DNA of 64,000 nucleotides, taken from contig NZ_CP165734.1 of NCBI RefSeq assembly GCF_041200145.1, forward strand, positions 496,001 through 560,000, in the 5' to 3' direction. Of the stretch, positions 15,641 through 23,889 are shown in pieces. Made by a program: the position numbers and the translations under genes. This stretch comes from Bradyrhizobium sp. LLZ17 (lineage in GTDB: Bacteria; Pseudomonadota; Alphaproteobacteria; Rhizobiales; Xanthobacteraceae). Position 1 is the stretch's first letter. Every line of letters starts with the position of its first letter. Below the pieces are notes generated by a model. The model saw only the letters and a program-made list of their open reading frames with translations, did not search any database and was not told the DNA's origin.

Positions 15641-16050
15641 GGCCGTCAAGTCTGGCGGCAAAGGCCGGCCCAAGAGGATGAGTCCTGGCCCGAAGTTCTA
15701 CGCGTCCGCTCCGAGACACTGCCCGAAGTTGGAGACGAATGCGCCCCGATTGCCGGTTGTTCGAACTCGCAAAATTCGGAAAAACGCCTATCTTGAATGG
15801 CGTACGAGCTCTGCCTGGCGGGCCGCAGCTTAGTGCGAGATGATCATACAGGCCCGCCACTAAGGTGCGGCCGCAACTCGCAACAGCGTCATTGTTTCAG
15901 GCGTGCCCTTCCGCAACGCAATTGTGCGTGATGTGAGGTGAGCATGCTGGCAGAGACGGTTCTCAGACTTTGTCGATGATGCGCAACGTCCGCGTTGCGC
16001 GGACCACAGCGCACAAATAGCGCCGCCGGGCTTCTGTCCCGTGTGTTCGT
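15641..16050. other. 410-bp stretch without a convincing gene
   Basis: A minus-strand frame (15860-16060) overlaps the start of this stretch's neighbour but has irregular composition. No other feature was recognised. Confidence 0.35.
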
Positions 16051-16269
16051 TTAGGACCATGGCGGCTCTTCGCCTGTCCCTGCTGCCTCGTGGTGGATCG
16101 TGACACCCGCCGAGCGCAACCCGGTCAGCAATACAGTTCTTACAGAGGCAGGATCAAATCCAATATCCTTGGCGTTTGGTGGATGCGCCTCGCTGTCGTT
16201 CAATCGGAGCGCCAAGTGCAATTGCTCGCAAAGATGCTGAACGACGAGAGTGACCTGATCGTCTGTCAT
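16051..16269 (-). CDS. Small hypothetical protein (72 aa)
   Basis: AGGAG lies 8 bases before the ATG at 16269. MTDDQVTLVVQHLCEQLHLA, then FDPASVRTVLLTGLRSAGVT, reads as a compact helical protein. There are no membrane or signal features. I do not recognise a family. Confidence 0.55.
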   Translation of the reverse strand: MTDDQVTLVVQHLCEQLHLALRLNDSEAHPPNAKDIGFDPASVRTVLLTGLRSAGVTIHHEAAGTGEEPPWS

Positions 16270-16889
16270 GATCAGCTTCTCCTATCATTGTCTAACAGTC
16301 TAACAAACTAGGTAGCACACATGAAAATAGGGCGGTACGTGATTGGACCTCGCCAAGGATCAAGCCAACGCGATTGCCCATGAGTGGGTCCCATCGTCGC
16401 GCGTCGGGCTACACTCCGTATCCGCGCGCATCCAACGCAGCGACCCCGCCTCGCTTGAGCTTGGCAGGGCCGCGTGCTCTCCGGGCCGGGGCTGGGGGGC
16501 AGGTCAAACCCGGTTAGCACGGGCAAGTCTACGCCAGAATTTCAGAAGGAAGGACTGATCAAAAGAGGCACCTCTCTGGAACCAGTCCTAATTCCCTCTG
16601 CAACTATCAACCGAGCATCCACATCGCGAACGGGCGCGCGGGCAGACCGTCACCGCGGCAAAGAACCGGTCGGTTTTATCCATGCCGATCACCCTTCGGA
16701 TCACTGCATACAAGTTGACGGTCAGAAGTGGCACTAAGATGGCGTGTGCAGGTTAAGCAATTTGTTACCAGTCATCGTCACCATATCGGCAATTGCATAT
16801 GCGCCGCGATTTGCGGCCCATGGAATTCCTGAAGTGGTTTGAACCTGGGCAAGCCGGGTTAGTGGTCTCTTTCAAGAGGAGAGGCCCCG
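16270..16889. other. 620-bp stretch without a convincing gene
   Basis: A minus-strand frame at 16588-16734 (GTG start; segment LLTVNLYAVIRRVIGMDKTD) is mildly protein-like, but it is short and has no ribosome-binding site. Nothing else was recognised. Confidence 0.35.
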
Positions 16890-17024
16890 ATGTTGAAGGG
16901 CTTCGCGGTCGTCGTTATGGCGCTGATCAGTACAGCGCAGGTCGATCAATACCTAACCCACGGTCGGTACACCGACGCGGCGATGGTCATGCTGCGGCAA
17001 ATTCGTCATGCGTTTGGATTTTAG
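16890..17024 (+). CDS. Small exported or membrane protein (44 aa)
   Basis: AGGAG lies 8 bases before the ATG at 16890. MLKGFAVVVMALISTAQVDQ is a short hydrophobic anchor or signal, followed by HGRYTDAAMVMLRQIRHAFG and F. The last 20 residues match the C-terminus at 1-67, so this is one member of a duplicated family. It starts a run of five short same-strand genes (16890-18433). The function is unknown. Confidence 0.6.
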   Translation: MLKGFAVVVMALISTAQVDQYLTHGRYTDAAMVMLRQIRHAFGF

Positions 17025-17050
17025 ATAGTTGTTTGCGACGGAGACGCGTC

Positions 17051-17251
17051 ATGGACGGCATCTCATGGGCCGATCTCGATAGGGATGAACAACGCGCCAT
17101 GGCGCTATTGGGAGCCGGTCTTTCCATTGAACTGTGCAGCCCCCTTGCTCTCCTGACGTTAGCTCGGCTCGGTCTGATCATAGGATCTCATTTGACGGCT
17201 GCTGGAGACACTTTGCGGAGAGATGCCGTTTTGAACGGTTTAGCAGGGTAA
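17051..17251 (+). CDS. Small winged-helix-like protein (66 aa)
   Basis: MDGISWADLDRDEQRAMALL, then GLSIELCSPLALLTLARLGL and HLTAAGDTLRRDAV, has a helix-turn-helix cadence (the A-L-L-x-L-x-x-x-G-L-I pattern followed by L-T-x-x-G resembles a MarR-like wing). Very similar short proteins are common in Bradyrhizobium by recall. The ATG at 17051 is 26 bp after the 44-residue gene. Its role as a regulator is only a suggestion. Confidence 0.6.
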   Translation: MDGISWADLDRDEQRAMALLGAGLSIELCSPLALLTLARLGLIIGSHLTAAGDTLRRDAVLNGLAG

Positions 17252-17272
17252 GGCTCAGAACGGCGCTCGGGT

Positions 17273-17484
17273 ATGCCAAACGCGATCGAACTCATTGTAG
17301 AGGGTTACGTGAGCCTGCAAGACCGGAGGGCTCTCGACGATTTGCGCATGCAGCGCCGCAAGCTGGCCGTGGACTAAAGGCGCTTACCGGTTTTGATTGC
17401 CGGACGACGATCCAGCAGATCGAGGAAGATATCGTCGTGATCGAGGCTGGGCTGGCGCGGGTGGATGACGCGGCGACGAGCTAA
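17273..17484 (+). pseudogene. Frameshifted small conserved gene
   Basis: The ATG at 17273 gives MPNAIELIVEGYVSLQDRRA, then DDLRMQRRKLAVD and a TAA at codon 35. The +1 frame resumes at once with LKALTGFDCRTTIQQIEED and VVIEAGLARVDDA to TAA at 17482-17484. Inserting one base near 17375 restores a single protein of about 70 residues that matches a short Bradyrhizobium family from memory. One base is therefore missing, through mutation or assembly error. Confidence 0.6.
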
Positions 17485-17701
17485 GCTGCCAAAGGCGTTA
17501 TAGACAAATGCGGCCCGGCTGTCTGGCTTGGACTTGGCGCCACGGTTCGCCCGGTGCCAGTGCGGTCGCGATGCGTGTGTGTGTCCCAATTCCCACGGTC
17601 GCGACTAGAAGAGCATCCGTTTGTCACCTTTCGAACAGACAGCCCAAATCCACTCCGTTCCAACTCCGCCATTGGAAGCAGTCATCGGTAGGGGAGGCGA
17701 A

Positions 17702-17938
17702 ATGGAACGTTCCCTGTTAGTTGACATGGCGCGCGACAAATATGTCGAGCGGTGCAAGCAACGGGCCTTCGATCATCTCGAACGAGACGATCTTAGGAAC
17801 GCGGTCGCCTCGTTTGTCGGCAATATGAACGCGCGTCCCGATTGCGAACTGCCACACTACTTGGCAACGCTTGGCGCTTCGCTGCTAACGGCAAATGATG
17901 CGCTCGGCTGGAGGACGCTCATTGAGGGATTGAGGTGA
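17702..17938 (+). CDS. Small helical conserved protein (78 aa)
   Basis: GGGGAGG sits 5 bases before the ATG at 17702. DKYVERCKQRAFDHLERDDL, then AVASFVGNMNARPDC and ALGWRTLIEGLR, is a helical pattern I recognise from many short rhizobial proteins. Its TGA overlaps the ATG of the next gene (17938), so the two are translationally coupled. The function is unknown. Confidence 0.65.
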   Translation: MERSLLVDMARDKYVERCKQRAFDHLERDDLRNAVASFVGNMNARPDCELPHYLATLGASLLTANDALGWRTLIEGLR

Positions 17939-18168
17939 TGACCGATGATCCACACGCGGGATCGGCAATGACCGAGCGCGACAGGGCGTCTCCTCCATCG
18001 AGGTTCTTGGTTCGCCTCAGGTCCAAGGGCTGGATGGTTTACGATCGGCAACGTAGGGGACCGGCCATGATTGGGACCAGCCTGGCAGTCAATTTGACCA
18101 AGGAACAAGCCGAGCGCGTCGAGCGGGCGCTAGTGGATAAGTGCGAACGTGGGATCATCCCTGACTAG
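17938..18168 (+). CDS. Small conserved protein (76 aa)
   Basis: FLVRLRSKGWMVYDRQRRGP, then LAVNLTKEQAERVERALVDK, is a beta hairpin followed by one helix. The W-M-V-Y-D-R segment is typical of a widespread short Bradyrhizobium family. The start overlaps the stop of 17702-17938 (ATGA arrangement; an in-frame GTG lies at 17935). The function is unknown. Confidence 0.65.
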   Translation: MTDDPHAGSAMTERDRASPPSRFLVRLRSKGWMVYDRQRRGPAMIGTSLAVNLTKEQAERVERALVDKCERGIIPD

Positions 18169-18226
18169 GGCAGAATTCTATTACGGCGTTGGGTTGATTG
18201 TGTGCAACAAGATAGTAGGAGGCTTA

Positions 18227-18433
18227 ATGACATATTGTATAGTCGTCAGAGCATCTGGGCGACAGCTAGATCGCCTGCGGACACATGCTGCACAAATTGC
18301 GCGCGCTCAGAAATCAGATTGGTGGGTGGAGGCAACTGAGAAAGGAAAAGCGTTCTGCTTTGAGCACGCAAACGCGAGGGCATCATTCAGTGCGGCCTGC
18401 GAAAGAGACAGTATTCAGTTCACTGAAGTCTAA
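18227..18433 (+). CDS. Small conserved protein, paralogue of 7237-7449
   Basis: TAGGAGG precedes the ATG at 18227. The 68 residues align with the protein at 7237-7449 from GRQLD through the F-C-F-E-[DH] motif (see that entry). It ends the run of short plus-strand genes that begins at 16890. It is soluble, alpha/beta and of unknown function. Confidence 0.65.
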   Translation: MTYCIVVRASGRQLDRLRTHAAQIARAQKSDWWVEATEKGKAFCFEHANARASFSAACERDSIQFTEV

Positions 18434-18517
18434 CCGGCAGAGAGGGGCGCGAGGATAACGGCTTGGTTGGTCGTGATGCTGTAGAGATTGCGCAAATCGA
18501 GAACACCGGCTCGCCAC

Positions 18518-18727
18518 CTACTCCAGCTCGATCATTCGGTCCTTGGTGACCCGCAGGCTGCGGAGGTAGTAGCCTTGTGCCTGAAGGGCTGACTTGATTT
18601 CGTGGCTGACCTTGAGAACTCGTTTTCTGCTCTTGCGCCACTTATATGCAGAGTAAAGCACGGGCACGGCAGAGCCCGTACTTAGAACGAGCAAGTCGCG
18701 CTTGTCGTTGCGATAGACATCAAACAT
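18518..18727 (-). CDS. Small hypothetical protein (69 aa)
   Basis: [20 protein letters not shown], then [20 protein letters not shown] and [11 protein letters not shown]. Basic residues cluster in the middle. Its upstream side has GGGAGAAAG 3 bases before the ATG at 18727. I do not recognise a family. Confidence 0.55.
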   Translation of the reverse strand: MFDVYRNDKRDLLVLSTGSAVPVLYSAYKWRKSRKRVLKVSHEIKSALQAQGYYLRSLRVTKDRMIELE

Positions 18728-18877
18728 CTTTCTCCCCGCTGATCATATTGAACTAAGAATGAAATATGTTTCGGTTGTCTCAGTTGTTGACCTTAGTATC
18801 TCGAATGGCTGTGTAGGTTGGAAATCTGCAACGGCCCCCCGAATTTGCTTCACCGCGTTCCGGATTTGGAACGAACA

Positions 18878-18990
18878 GAGCTGGTCCCGGTTGTCTGAAC
18901 AGAGTTTCCGCGTCGATAGGCGAGCCTCTGCAGGGGTTAGGCTGCCATGCGGAGGGGCGGGGGTGAAGTAGGCTTGATCCTGCGTGATGC
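18878..18990 (-). mobile_element. Remnant of an IS end (same element as 23830-25111)
   Basis: About 110 bp repeat the 3' end of the intact-length IS: GAGCTGGTCCCG, TGTCTGAACAGA, CCGCGTCGATA, AGCCTCTGC-GGGGTTAGGC and GAAGTAGGCTTGATCC all recur. On the minus strand it still encodes the transposase tail (ITQDQAYF against MTPDQAYF). Everything upstream of that tail is unrelated, so the rest was deleted. It also breaks into a minus-strand frame (to 19129) beginning LVLLGLLGLQQARA, perhaps a truncated exported protein. Confidence 0.75.
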
Positions 18991-19215
18991 CGTGAACGGC
19001 ACAAGGCAACGGTTCTTTAGCCAGCCGCGCAGCGCGACGATGACGTGTTGCGGATGGGCTGTCGCCGTTCGAGCCCGATCCGATTGCCCGCGCTTGCTGA
19101 AGGCCGAGCAGGCCAAGAAGAACTAACACCGTGGCATAAAACGCTACAATCCGGAGTGACCGAGTTCCTTCTCTCCTCTAGGCTGCGCCGCAGGGTTGCC
19201 TAGAGGGGGAAATCG

Positions 19216-19992
19216 ATGCTGCGCTTCGTTGGCTGTCTGCTGCTAGCCGTTCTTTGGAATTGTCAATCTGTTTTAGCGGAGGAAGTCCGCATCGGGCATC
19301 TCGAGACGAATGACGATACGGGCATCAACTGGCTTTACTTCAATTGCCAGAAATCGGGTTCTGCGCAAATGCAATGTGACATTCTTCAAACATTGATATC
19401 GAAAAAGAAGACTGATGTCGAAATCGACGCAGAGTTGAAGGAGCTAAATGGAACGGACTCTTTGGCCCAGTTTAACAAAATCTTCGGTGAAGGTTGCAAG
19501 TCGCTCGTCGCAAATGAAGGGAAGCTTCGGTCGGCTCAGAAGTCCGGAATAGGAGTGGATGGCAAACCAGTCAATCTGCGGATCGCGGCGGCTGGTTGGC
19601 CGATGATGTTTGGGATGCTTGATGTCTGCAAAACACCGACCCAAGAGAGTGCAAGTCGATTTTTCAAGTTAACGACGGACGAGGAGCGACGAAGCTGCAA
19701 AGTGCATACTTTTATGTCGAAAGCATCGTTCACCTTCATCCGCGAAACCAATTCATGGACAACCAAAGAAGGCCCAACCGGGCCGTGCGGAACGTTTGTG
19801 CTGGGCACACTGACCCAAGACCAAAAAACCAGTTTTTGGTCCTACGTCGAGAAAACACTTCGGACCAATCCTAAAGGTGTTCTTCCCCTCGGGCAGTCGT
19901 GCTCTCTATTTCCAGAACACACCGCTAATTATTCGTGGCGGACAACAAGAACTTTAGCGGCCTGTGATTTTATCGAAAGCGAGCCCGATTGA
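19216..19992 (+). CDS. Exported hypothetical protein (258 aa)
   Basis: The signal peptide MLRFVGCLLLAVLWNCQSVL(A) with a likely cut after VLA is followed by a cysteine-containing periplasmic protein (at least seven Cys after the signal, such as FNCQKSG, MQCDIL, GCKSL, GPCG and QSCSLF). Lys/Asp-rich helices fill the middle. I recognise no domain. GGGGGAAATCG precedes the ATG. It stands alone, with the large membrane-protein gene converging on it. Confidence 0.65.
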   Translation: MLRFVGCLLLAVLWNCQSVLAEEVRIGHLETNDDTGINWLYFNCQKSGSAQMQCDILQTLISKKKTDVEIDAELKELNGTDSLAQFNKIFGEGCKSLVANEGKLRSAQKSGIGVDGKPVNLRIAAAGWPMMFGMLDVCKTPTQESASRFFKLTTDEERRSCKVHTFMSKASFTFIRETNSWTTKEGPTGPCGTFVLGTLTQDQKTSFWSYVEKTLRTNPKGVLPLGQSCSLFPEHTANYSWRTTRTLAACDFIESEPD

Positions 19993-20178
19993 GCAAAAGC
20001 GCCGCAGCCTGGGCAGCATCAGCGAATCGCTCGTGTCTGATCGCGTGTCGTCCGCGAGTCGCAGCGCGAGCAACATGCCCAGCCGCGCTACCGCAACGGG
20101 GTGACAGAGTGGAGGTGAAGGAAATCGACTTTGCATTTGCAAGGACTCCGCAATTGCGGGCGCGGGGCGGGAGCCTAG

Positions 20179-22497
20179 CTAATCGAAATCGTCCGGGGAT
20201 ACTGGCTCTGTCGCGGTGCCAAGCGACAGAATATCCGCCATCTCCGTCAGGAGCACACGAACTTTCGCCCTCTCGATCTGGTTCATCGCATGAAGGACCG
20301 TGTCCAATTCGAACTCCCTTGGACGTAGGGAAGCAGCTTGCTCCCGAAGTTGGCGCGCCGCTCGGTCCCGGACTTCCTGTTTCGGCGCATCTGGCTCATT
20401 CAATTTTTTCGCGGCTTCTGATTTGAGCCACGGAATCAACTGAAGCTCGTCCTTCCACAAAACGAGGGCGACCAAGGCGATCATACTGCGGCCAAGAGTT
20501 CCCCAACCAGTCTCATGCCGACCGGCCTTGAAAGCCCAGCCGATCAGCAGATTACTACCGCTCTTTGTTACGAGTAGGCTGGCTCCCTCTATTGCGTCAA
20601 GAGTTGCCTCGAATAGCAACTCGATCATCGAGAAACTCTCAACGAATTGGGTCGTTTCCTTATCTCCAGGTATCCACGAAATTACGGAGATCAAGCAGTC
20701 GGCATTCTTCTCAAGTGCCGTTCGGGTATGCTCGTCGGCAATTGGCGCTCGCGCAAACGCAACCAGTAACTTGGTGACGTGCGCTATCCAGTGCAGACTA
20801 TCGAAGGTAAACTGTGACCTCTTTTCAATCGCGAGTAACAGTAGCGTCTTCTCGGTGCGATATAGTTCATCCGACCAAGTCTTTATGTTTCCTATGATGC
20901 GTCTGGCGACCTTGTCGTCATTTCCAGCATCGATGAGCGCGTTACTCAGTTGGATGAGTTTATCGCCCAGCGAGTCAGTCTTCGTGAGGGAGTAATAGGG
21001 TGCAAGGTAGCTGCTGTGAATGTTGGCGCGAGGCGCATCTGGAACGCCGAGAAAAATCTGAGCGACGAGTTCAACGTGTTCGCGAAGACGCTTTGCAGCA
21101 AAGCGAATATCATGTGCGTCCGTGCGCAGTAAACCAAAAGTCAGATTCGCTAGCTGCTCCATGCCAGTGAGTGTCAGGGCCCGGTAGTCAGGCTTTACAG
21201 CGCCTGCAATGGAGAATGTTGAAATCTTTTCTACCAGTGAGATTATTTCATTCGGTTGGCCGACAACCAGAAAAGCGTGAGCTGAACCTCCCGTAAGGCG
21301 GATACCTTCCATTATTACATCCGGTAAATCACGCGGCAGGACACCATCAACTGCGGCTGTTAGGTAACCAGCAGCAAGCTGGGCATGTTCCTTACTCTTT
21401 GTGTGCGGAGCCGCATAATCGATAGTCATGTAGACTTGTATAAGCGCCGCGATTGTTCGGAGAGTTTGCCGGATTGCCTCTTCGTCGCCACGCGAGGTCG
21501 AGGTGTGCGCAAACCGCCTCAAGTGCTCTAGCGCCTCGTTGATGAAATTGTCGTTAGCGTGCGAGGTTTCAAGGAGCGGATTGGAAGCAAAGAATGTTCG
21601 TCCCTTCGTTGCCACGTAAGTAGAGTTGATAAGGACGACTACTTCTAGAGCGCGGCCAGAGACCTCAAAGTCACCTTGCTCGGCATAGCGTCGCGCAAAT
21701 GAGACCGCATGTGCCATCGCATGGCGCGCTTCGCTGGTCCATTGAGGATTTGCTTTGAAAAACGCCATGCGTGGCAAGTCGTGTTTCGAACTATGGTCAT
21801 CCTCCTTTTCGGCACTTGCAGGCGCGTTAGCTACTAGCGGCGCCATGCGTTGTGCGCGCCGTGCCCAGCGGCGTAAATCTTTCTGTGCAGTTGCTGCGAC
21901 GAGGCGGAGTTGAACAGTTGGATTGATGAGATCGAGAGCCCTGCGGTAGCCATAAAAAAAGAGCAGTAAGATTAGGATGGTTGCCCATGTCGCGGAAATT
22001 AGGGCGACTGCTGTCCAACTGGCGTCCGGGACTAACGAGAGTGCGGACACACCGATTGCCAGCAGGAACGTCATTGCAAACGAGCCAAGCAATCTGAAGT
22101 CGGAACTTAGCTTTCGGAATAGACCGTGAGGCATACGAGCAAAATTCAGCTGAACCGCGATCATCACTACTGAAAAACCGATCGCAGTCGCACCTACCAA
22201 TGCTCCGCCAGTGGTCGCTAAGAGGTTGCGCAGTAAGAGCAAGCGATCGGCAGTGAAGTACGATTCAACAACACCCTGAAAGGCAAGCGCAAACGAGTAA
22301 CTGGCTAGGATCAAGGCAACGAGTGCGATACCGGTGCCGACGCGACCGTGCCTTGCTAGTCGGTTTTGCAGCGTGTAGCGGGTAAGGATTATGCGTCGTT
22401 CCGTTAGGGCCAAATGCCTTCGCGCTGTAACGCGAAGCTTCGGAAGGTCATTTTGCACATCGTCGCGGATGAGGATTATTCGCCGTCCTATCAGCAC
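20179..22497 (-). CDS. Large membrane protein, DUF2254-like N-terminus (772 aa)
   Basis: Four predicted membrane helices in the first 190 residues (for example GTGIALVALILASYSFALAF, GALVGATAIGFSVVMIAVQL, SFAMTFLLAIGVSAL and ATWATILILLLFFYGY) resemble the DUF2254 membrane domain, including a G-x-x-x-G-x-x-x-S-x-x-M-I-A-x-Q-L segment. The remaining 580 residues are soluble and largely helical with no motif I know. Start GTG at 22497; no ATG is near. The first 45 residues contain a repeat of R-R-I-I-L-x-R-x-x-x-Q-N. The gene is alone and much larger than anything around it. It could be a channel-like or defence-related sensor, but the sequence does not show which. Confidence 0.7.
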   Translation of the reverse strand: MLIGRRIILIRDDVQNDLPKLRVTARRHLALTERRIILTRYTLQNRLARHGRVGTGIALVALILASYSFALAFQGVVESYFTADRLLLLRNLLATTGGALVGATAIGFSVVMIAVQLNFARMPHGLFRKLSSDFRLLGSFAMTFLLAIGVSALSLVPDASWTAVALISATWATILILLLFFYGYRRALDLINPTVQLRLVAATAQKDLRRWARRAQRMAPLVANAPASAEKEDDHSSKHDLPRMAFFKANPQWTSEARHAMAHAVSFARRYAEQGDFEVSGRALEVVVLINSTYVATKGRTFFASNPLLETSHANDNFINEALEHLRRFAHTSTSRGDEEAIRQTLRTIAALIQVYMTIDYAAPHTKSKEHAQLAAGYLTAAVDGVLPRDLPDVIMEGIRLTGGSAHAFLVVGQPNEIISLVEKISTFSIAGAVKPDYRALTLTGMEQLANLTFGLLRTDAHDIRFAAKRLREHVELVAQIFLGVPDAPRANIHSSYLAPYYSLTKTDSLGDKLIQLSNALIDAGNDDKVARRIIGNIKTWSDELYRTEKTLLLLAIEKRSQFTFDSLHWIAHVTKLLVAFARAPIADEHTRTALEKNADCLISVISWIPGDKETTQFVESFSMIELLFEATLDAIEGASLLVTKSGSNLLIGWAFKAGRHETGWGTLGRSMIALVALVLWKDELQLIPWLKSEAAKKLNEPDAPKQEVRDRAARQLREQAASLRPREFELDTVLHAMNQIERAKVRVLLTEMADILSLGTATEPVSPDDFD

Positions 22498-22938
22498 CAG
22501 ATGCTTTCGCGCCCTTGCGACATGGTGCTTCGTGAAAAAAGACTCGTCAGTCGAAGTTTACGAAGCCCGCGTGCGGCACGAATCGTCTGCCACGGGACGA
22601 AAAGGCGGACTTTCGTAGACAGGTCACGTCGCCACTTGGCGGACAGAAACGATCTCAAGATAAAGTCTCTCTCTGTGCCGCGCGGCAGAACTCCGCAACG
22701 ATAATGGACTCACTATTCGAGGTTGGTGTTGAATTATCAAGCACGTTGCGGCTGCTGATACCCAAGCGCGCTTAGTGTGTTCACAACGGGAATCATCCTA
22801 CCGGGTCGCGAAAAACCCGGTAGGAGACACCGAGCGCGCTCTCCGTCAGCGTCTACCGCCATCCACGGCTGCATCGGCATTCATATAATTTTATCAGCCT
22901 GAACGCCCCCGGAATCGCGACATGTAGACAATGCGGCA
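22498..22938. other. 441-bp upstream region with one strong hairpin
   Basis: This should hold the promoter of the 772-residue membrane protein. CCTACCGGGT (22797-22806) and ACCCGGTAGG (22815-22824) form a perfect 10-bp stem with an 8-base loop and no U-run. No gene was seen. Confidence 0.45.
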
Positions 22939-23160
22939 TCATATCGTTGATATAACTAGGCTTTTAATGCCAGCAGTAGAAGACGCGCGCGACACATCAT
23001 CCGTTTGTGCGGCGCGAAAGGATTTGCCGGCGCGAAAGGATTTGCCGCCTCGCGCTGTCCGTAATCTTACGGACGTTGCACATCTGCAAGTTTCGGCGTC
23101 TTGATTGTTATTATGACGATCTGATTTCCAGACGAGAAGGCCCATCAGCGTCAAAGCCAT
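22939..23160 (-). CDS. Possible small protein with an 18-bp tandem repeat
   Basis: The frame opens MALTLMGLLVWKSDRHNNNQ, a plausible membrane-anchored start, and contains an in-frame duplication (GKSFRA twice) from an 18-bp tandem repeat at 23011-23046. GAGGATCG lies 9-16 bases upstream. The composition after residue 25 is Arg/Ser-rich, so it may not be a true gene. Confidence 0.3.
   Translation of the reverse strand: MALTLMGLLVWKSDRHNNNQDAETCRCATSVRLRTARGGKSFRAGKSFRAAQTDDVSRASSTAGIKSLVISTI
23011..23046. repeat. 18-bp perfect tandem duplication
   Basis: GGCGCGAAAGGATTTGCC occurs twice back to back with no mismatch. Two copies with no drift suggest a recent slippage event. It lies in frame inside the possible gene 22939-23160. 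Confidence 0.7.
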
Positions 23161-23401
23161 GATGGCGACGATCCTCTAAAACCAATTGACGTTGCACGGC
23201 GTGCATTCATTGACGACTTCCCACTGCCAAAAGATCATAGAACTGCTGATTGAGCACCAGAGGGCTGAAGCTAAACTTGGCCGCGCGCGAGATAGCCGAC
23301 AATCGCCAGCCGCGATAGCGCGGAATCAGCCAAACGTGTGGTCGGCCATGCTTCTTGCGAGGTCACCCAGTTCACGCTGCTGCTCATTGCGAGGGGACGA
23401 G

Positions 23402-23599
23402 ATGACCGAGAAGCAGTTGGCGAGACTACCTCGCTTTGCTCGGTTCGCCCGCGCTGCGCATCAGGCGATCCGCCTTCACCAGCACTCGATCGTCGGCCGA
23501 CTGCGGCCGCAGCCAAGAGCTGATCGCGCGACGAACGCCAAGCAAAGCACCAAGCCCACCGCCATCACGCGCCGGTGGGTCGGTCTATCAGCATTATGA
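23402..23599 (+). CDS. Possible small basic protein (65 aa)
   Basis: GAGGGGACGAG precedes the ATG at 23402. The product (MTEKQLARLPRFARFARAAH...) is Arg/Ala-rich. Its TGA overlaps the ATG of the next frame (23596) in an ATGA arrangement, and a strong terminator follows that frame, which supports a two-gene unit. Composition alone is not convincing. Confidence 0.3.
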   Translation: MTEKQLARLPRFARFARAAHQAIRLHQHSIVGRLRPQPRADRATNAKQSTKPTAITRRWVGLSAL

Positions 23600-23766
23600 A
23601 ACGATGGGATCATTTGGGCACCTCATTGAGGCGGTCCTCGGGACACCCTTCTTATTTGTCGGCCTGGGAAGAGATGAGGTTCAAGCCTGAGCCCACCGGC
23701 TGGCGGCCGTTTGTCGCGATCGGTGACCAGTTCACAAATGCAAAAGGCGTCGTCTGCTATTGGTGA
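23596..23766 (+). CDS. Small hypothetical protein ending at a terminator (56 aa)
   Basis: MKRWDHLGTSLRRSSGHPSY, then WEEMRFKPEPTGWRPFVAIG and NAKGVVCYW. It is rich in Trp and ends 34 bp before the intrinsic terminator at 23800-23827. Its ATG overlaps the stop of 23402-23599. No family was recognised. Confidence 0.4.
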   Translation: MKRWDHLGTSLRRSSGHPSYLSAWEEMRFKPEPTGWRPFVAIGDQFTNAKGVVCYW

Positions 23767-23799
23767 GCCATTGCTACACCAAATCATTGCTCGAAAACG

Positions 23800-23827
23800 C
23801 CCCCAGCGCGCGACGCTGGGGGTTTTT
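23800..23827 (+). terminator. Intrinsic terminator next to the IS end
   Basis: CCCCCAGCG and CGCTGGGGG form a 9-bp perfect stem around CGCGA, followed by TTTTT. It is preceded by AAAA. This is a textbook factor-independent terminator on the plus strand. The IS end begins 3 bases after the T-run, so the element inserted just downstream of a transcription unit. Confidence 0.85.
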
Positions 23828-23889
23828 GTGAGCTGGTCCCGTTTGTCTGAACAGAATCTCCGCGTCGATAAGTGGAGCCTCTGCCGGGG

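Noticed and set aside
15860..16060. 66-codon minus-strand frame overlapping the end of 16051-16269
   Set aside because: Coupled start is possible, but the amino-acid pattern is not convincing.
16588..16734. 48-codon minus-strand frame with segment NLYAVIRRVIGMDKTDRFFA
   Set aside because: Somewhat protein-like, but no ribosome-binding site, GTG start only, and a Cys/Arg-rich end.
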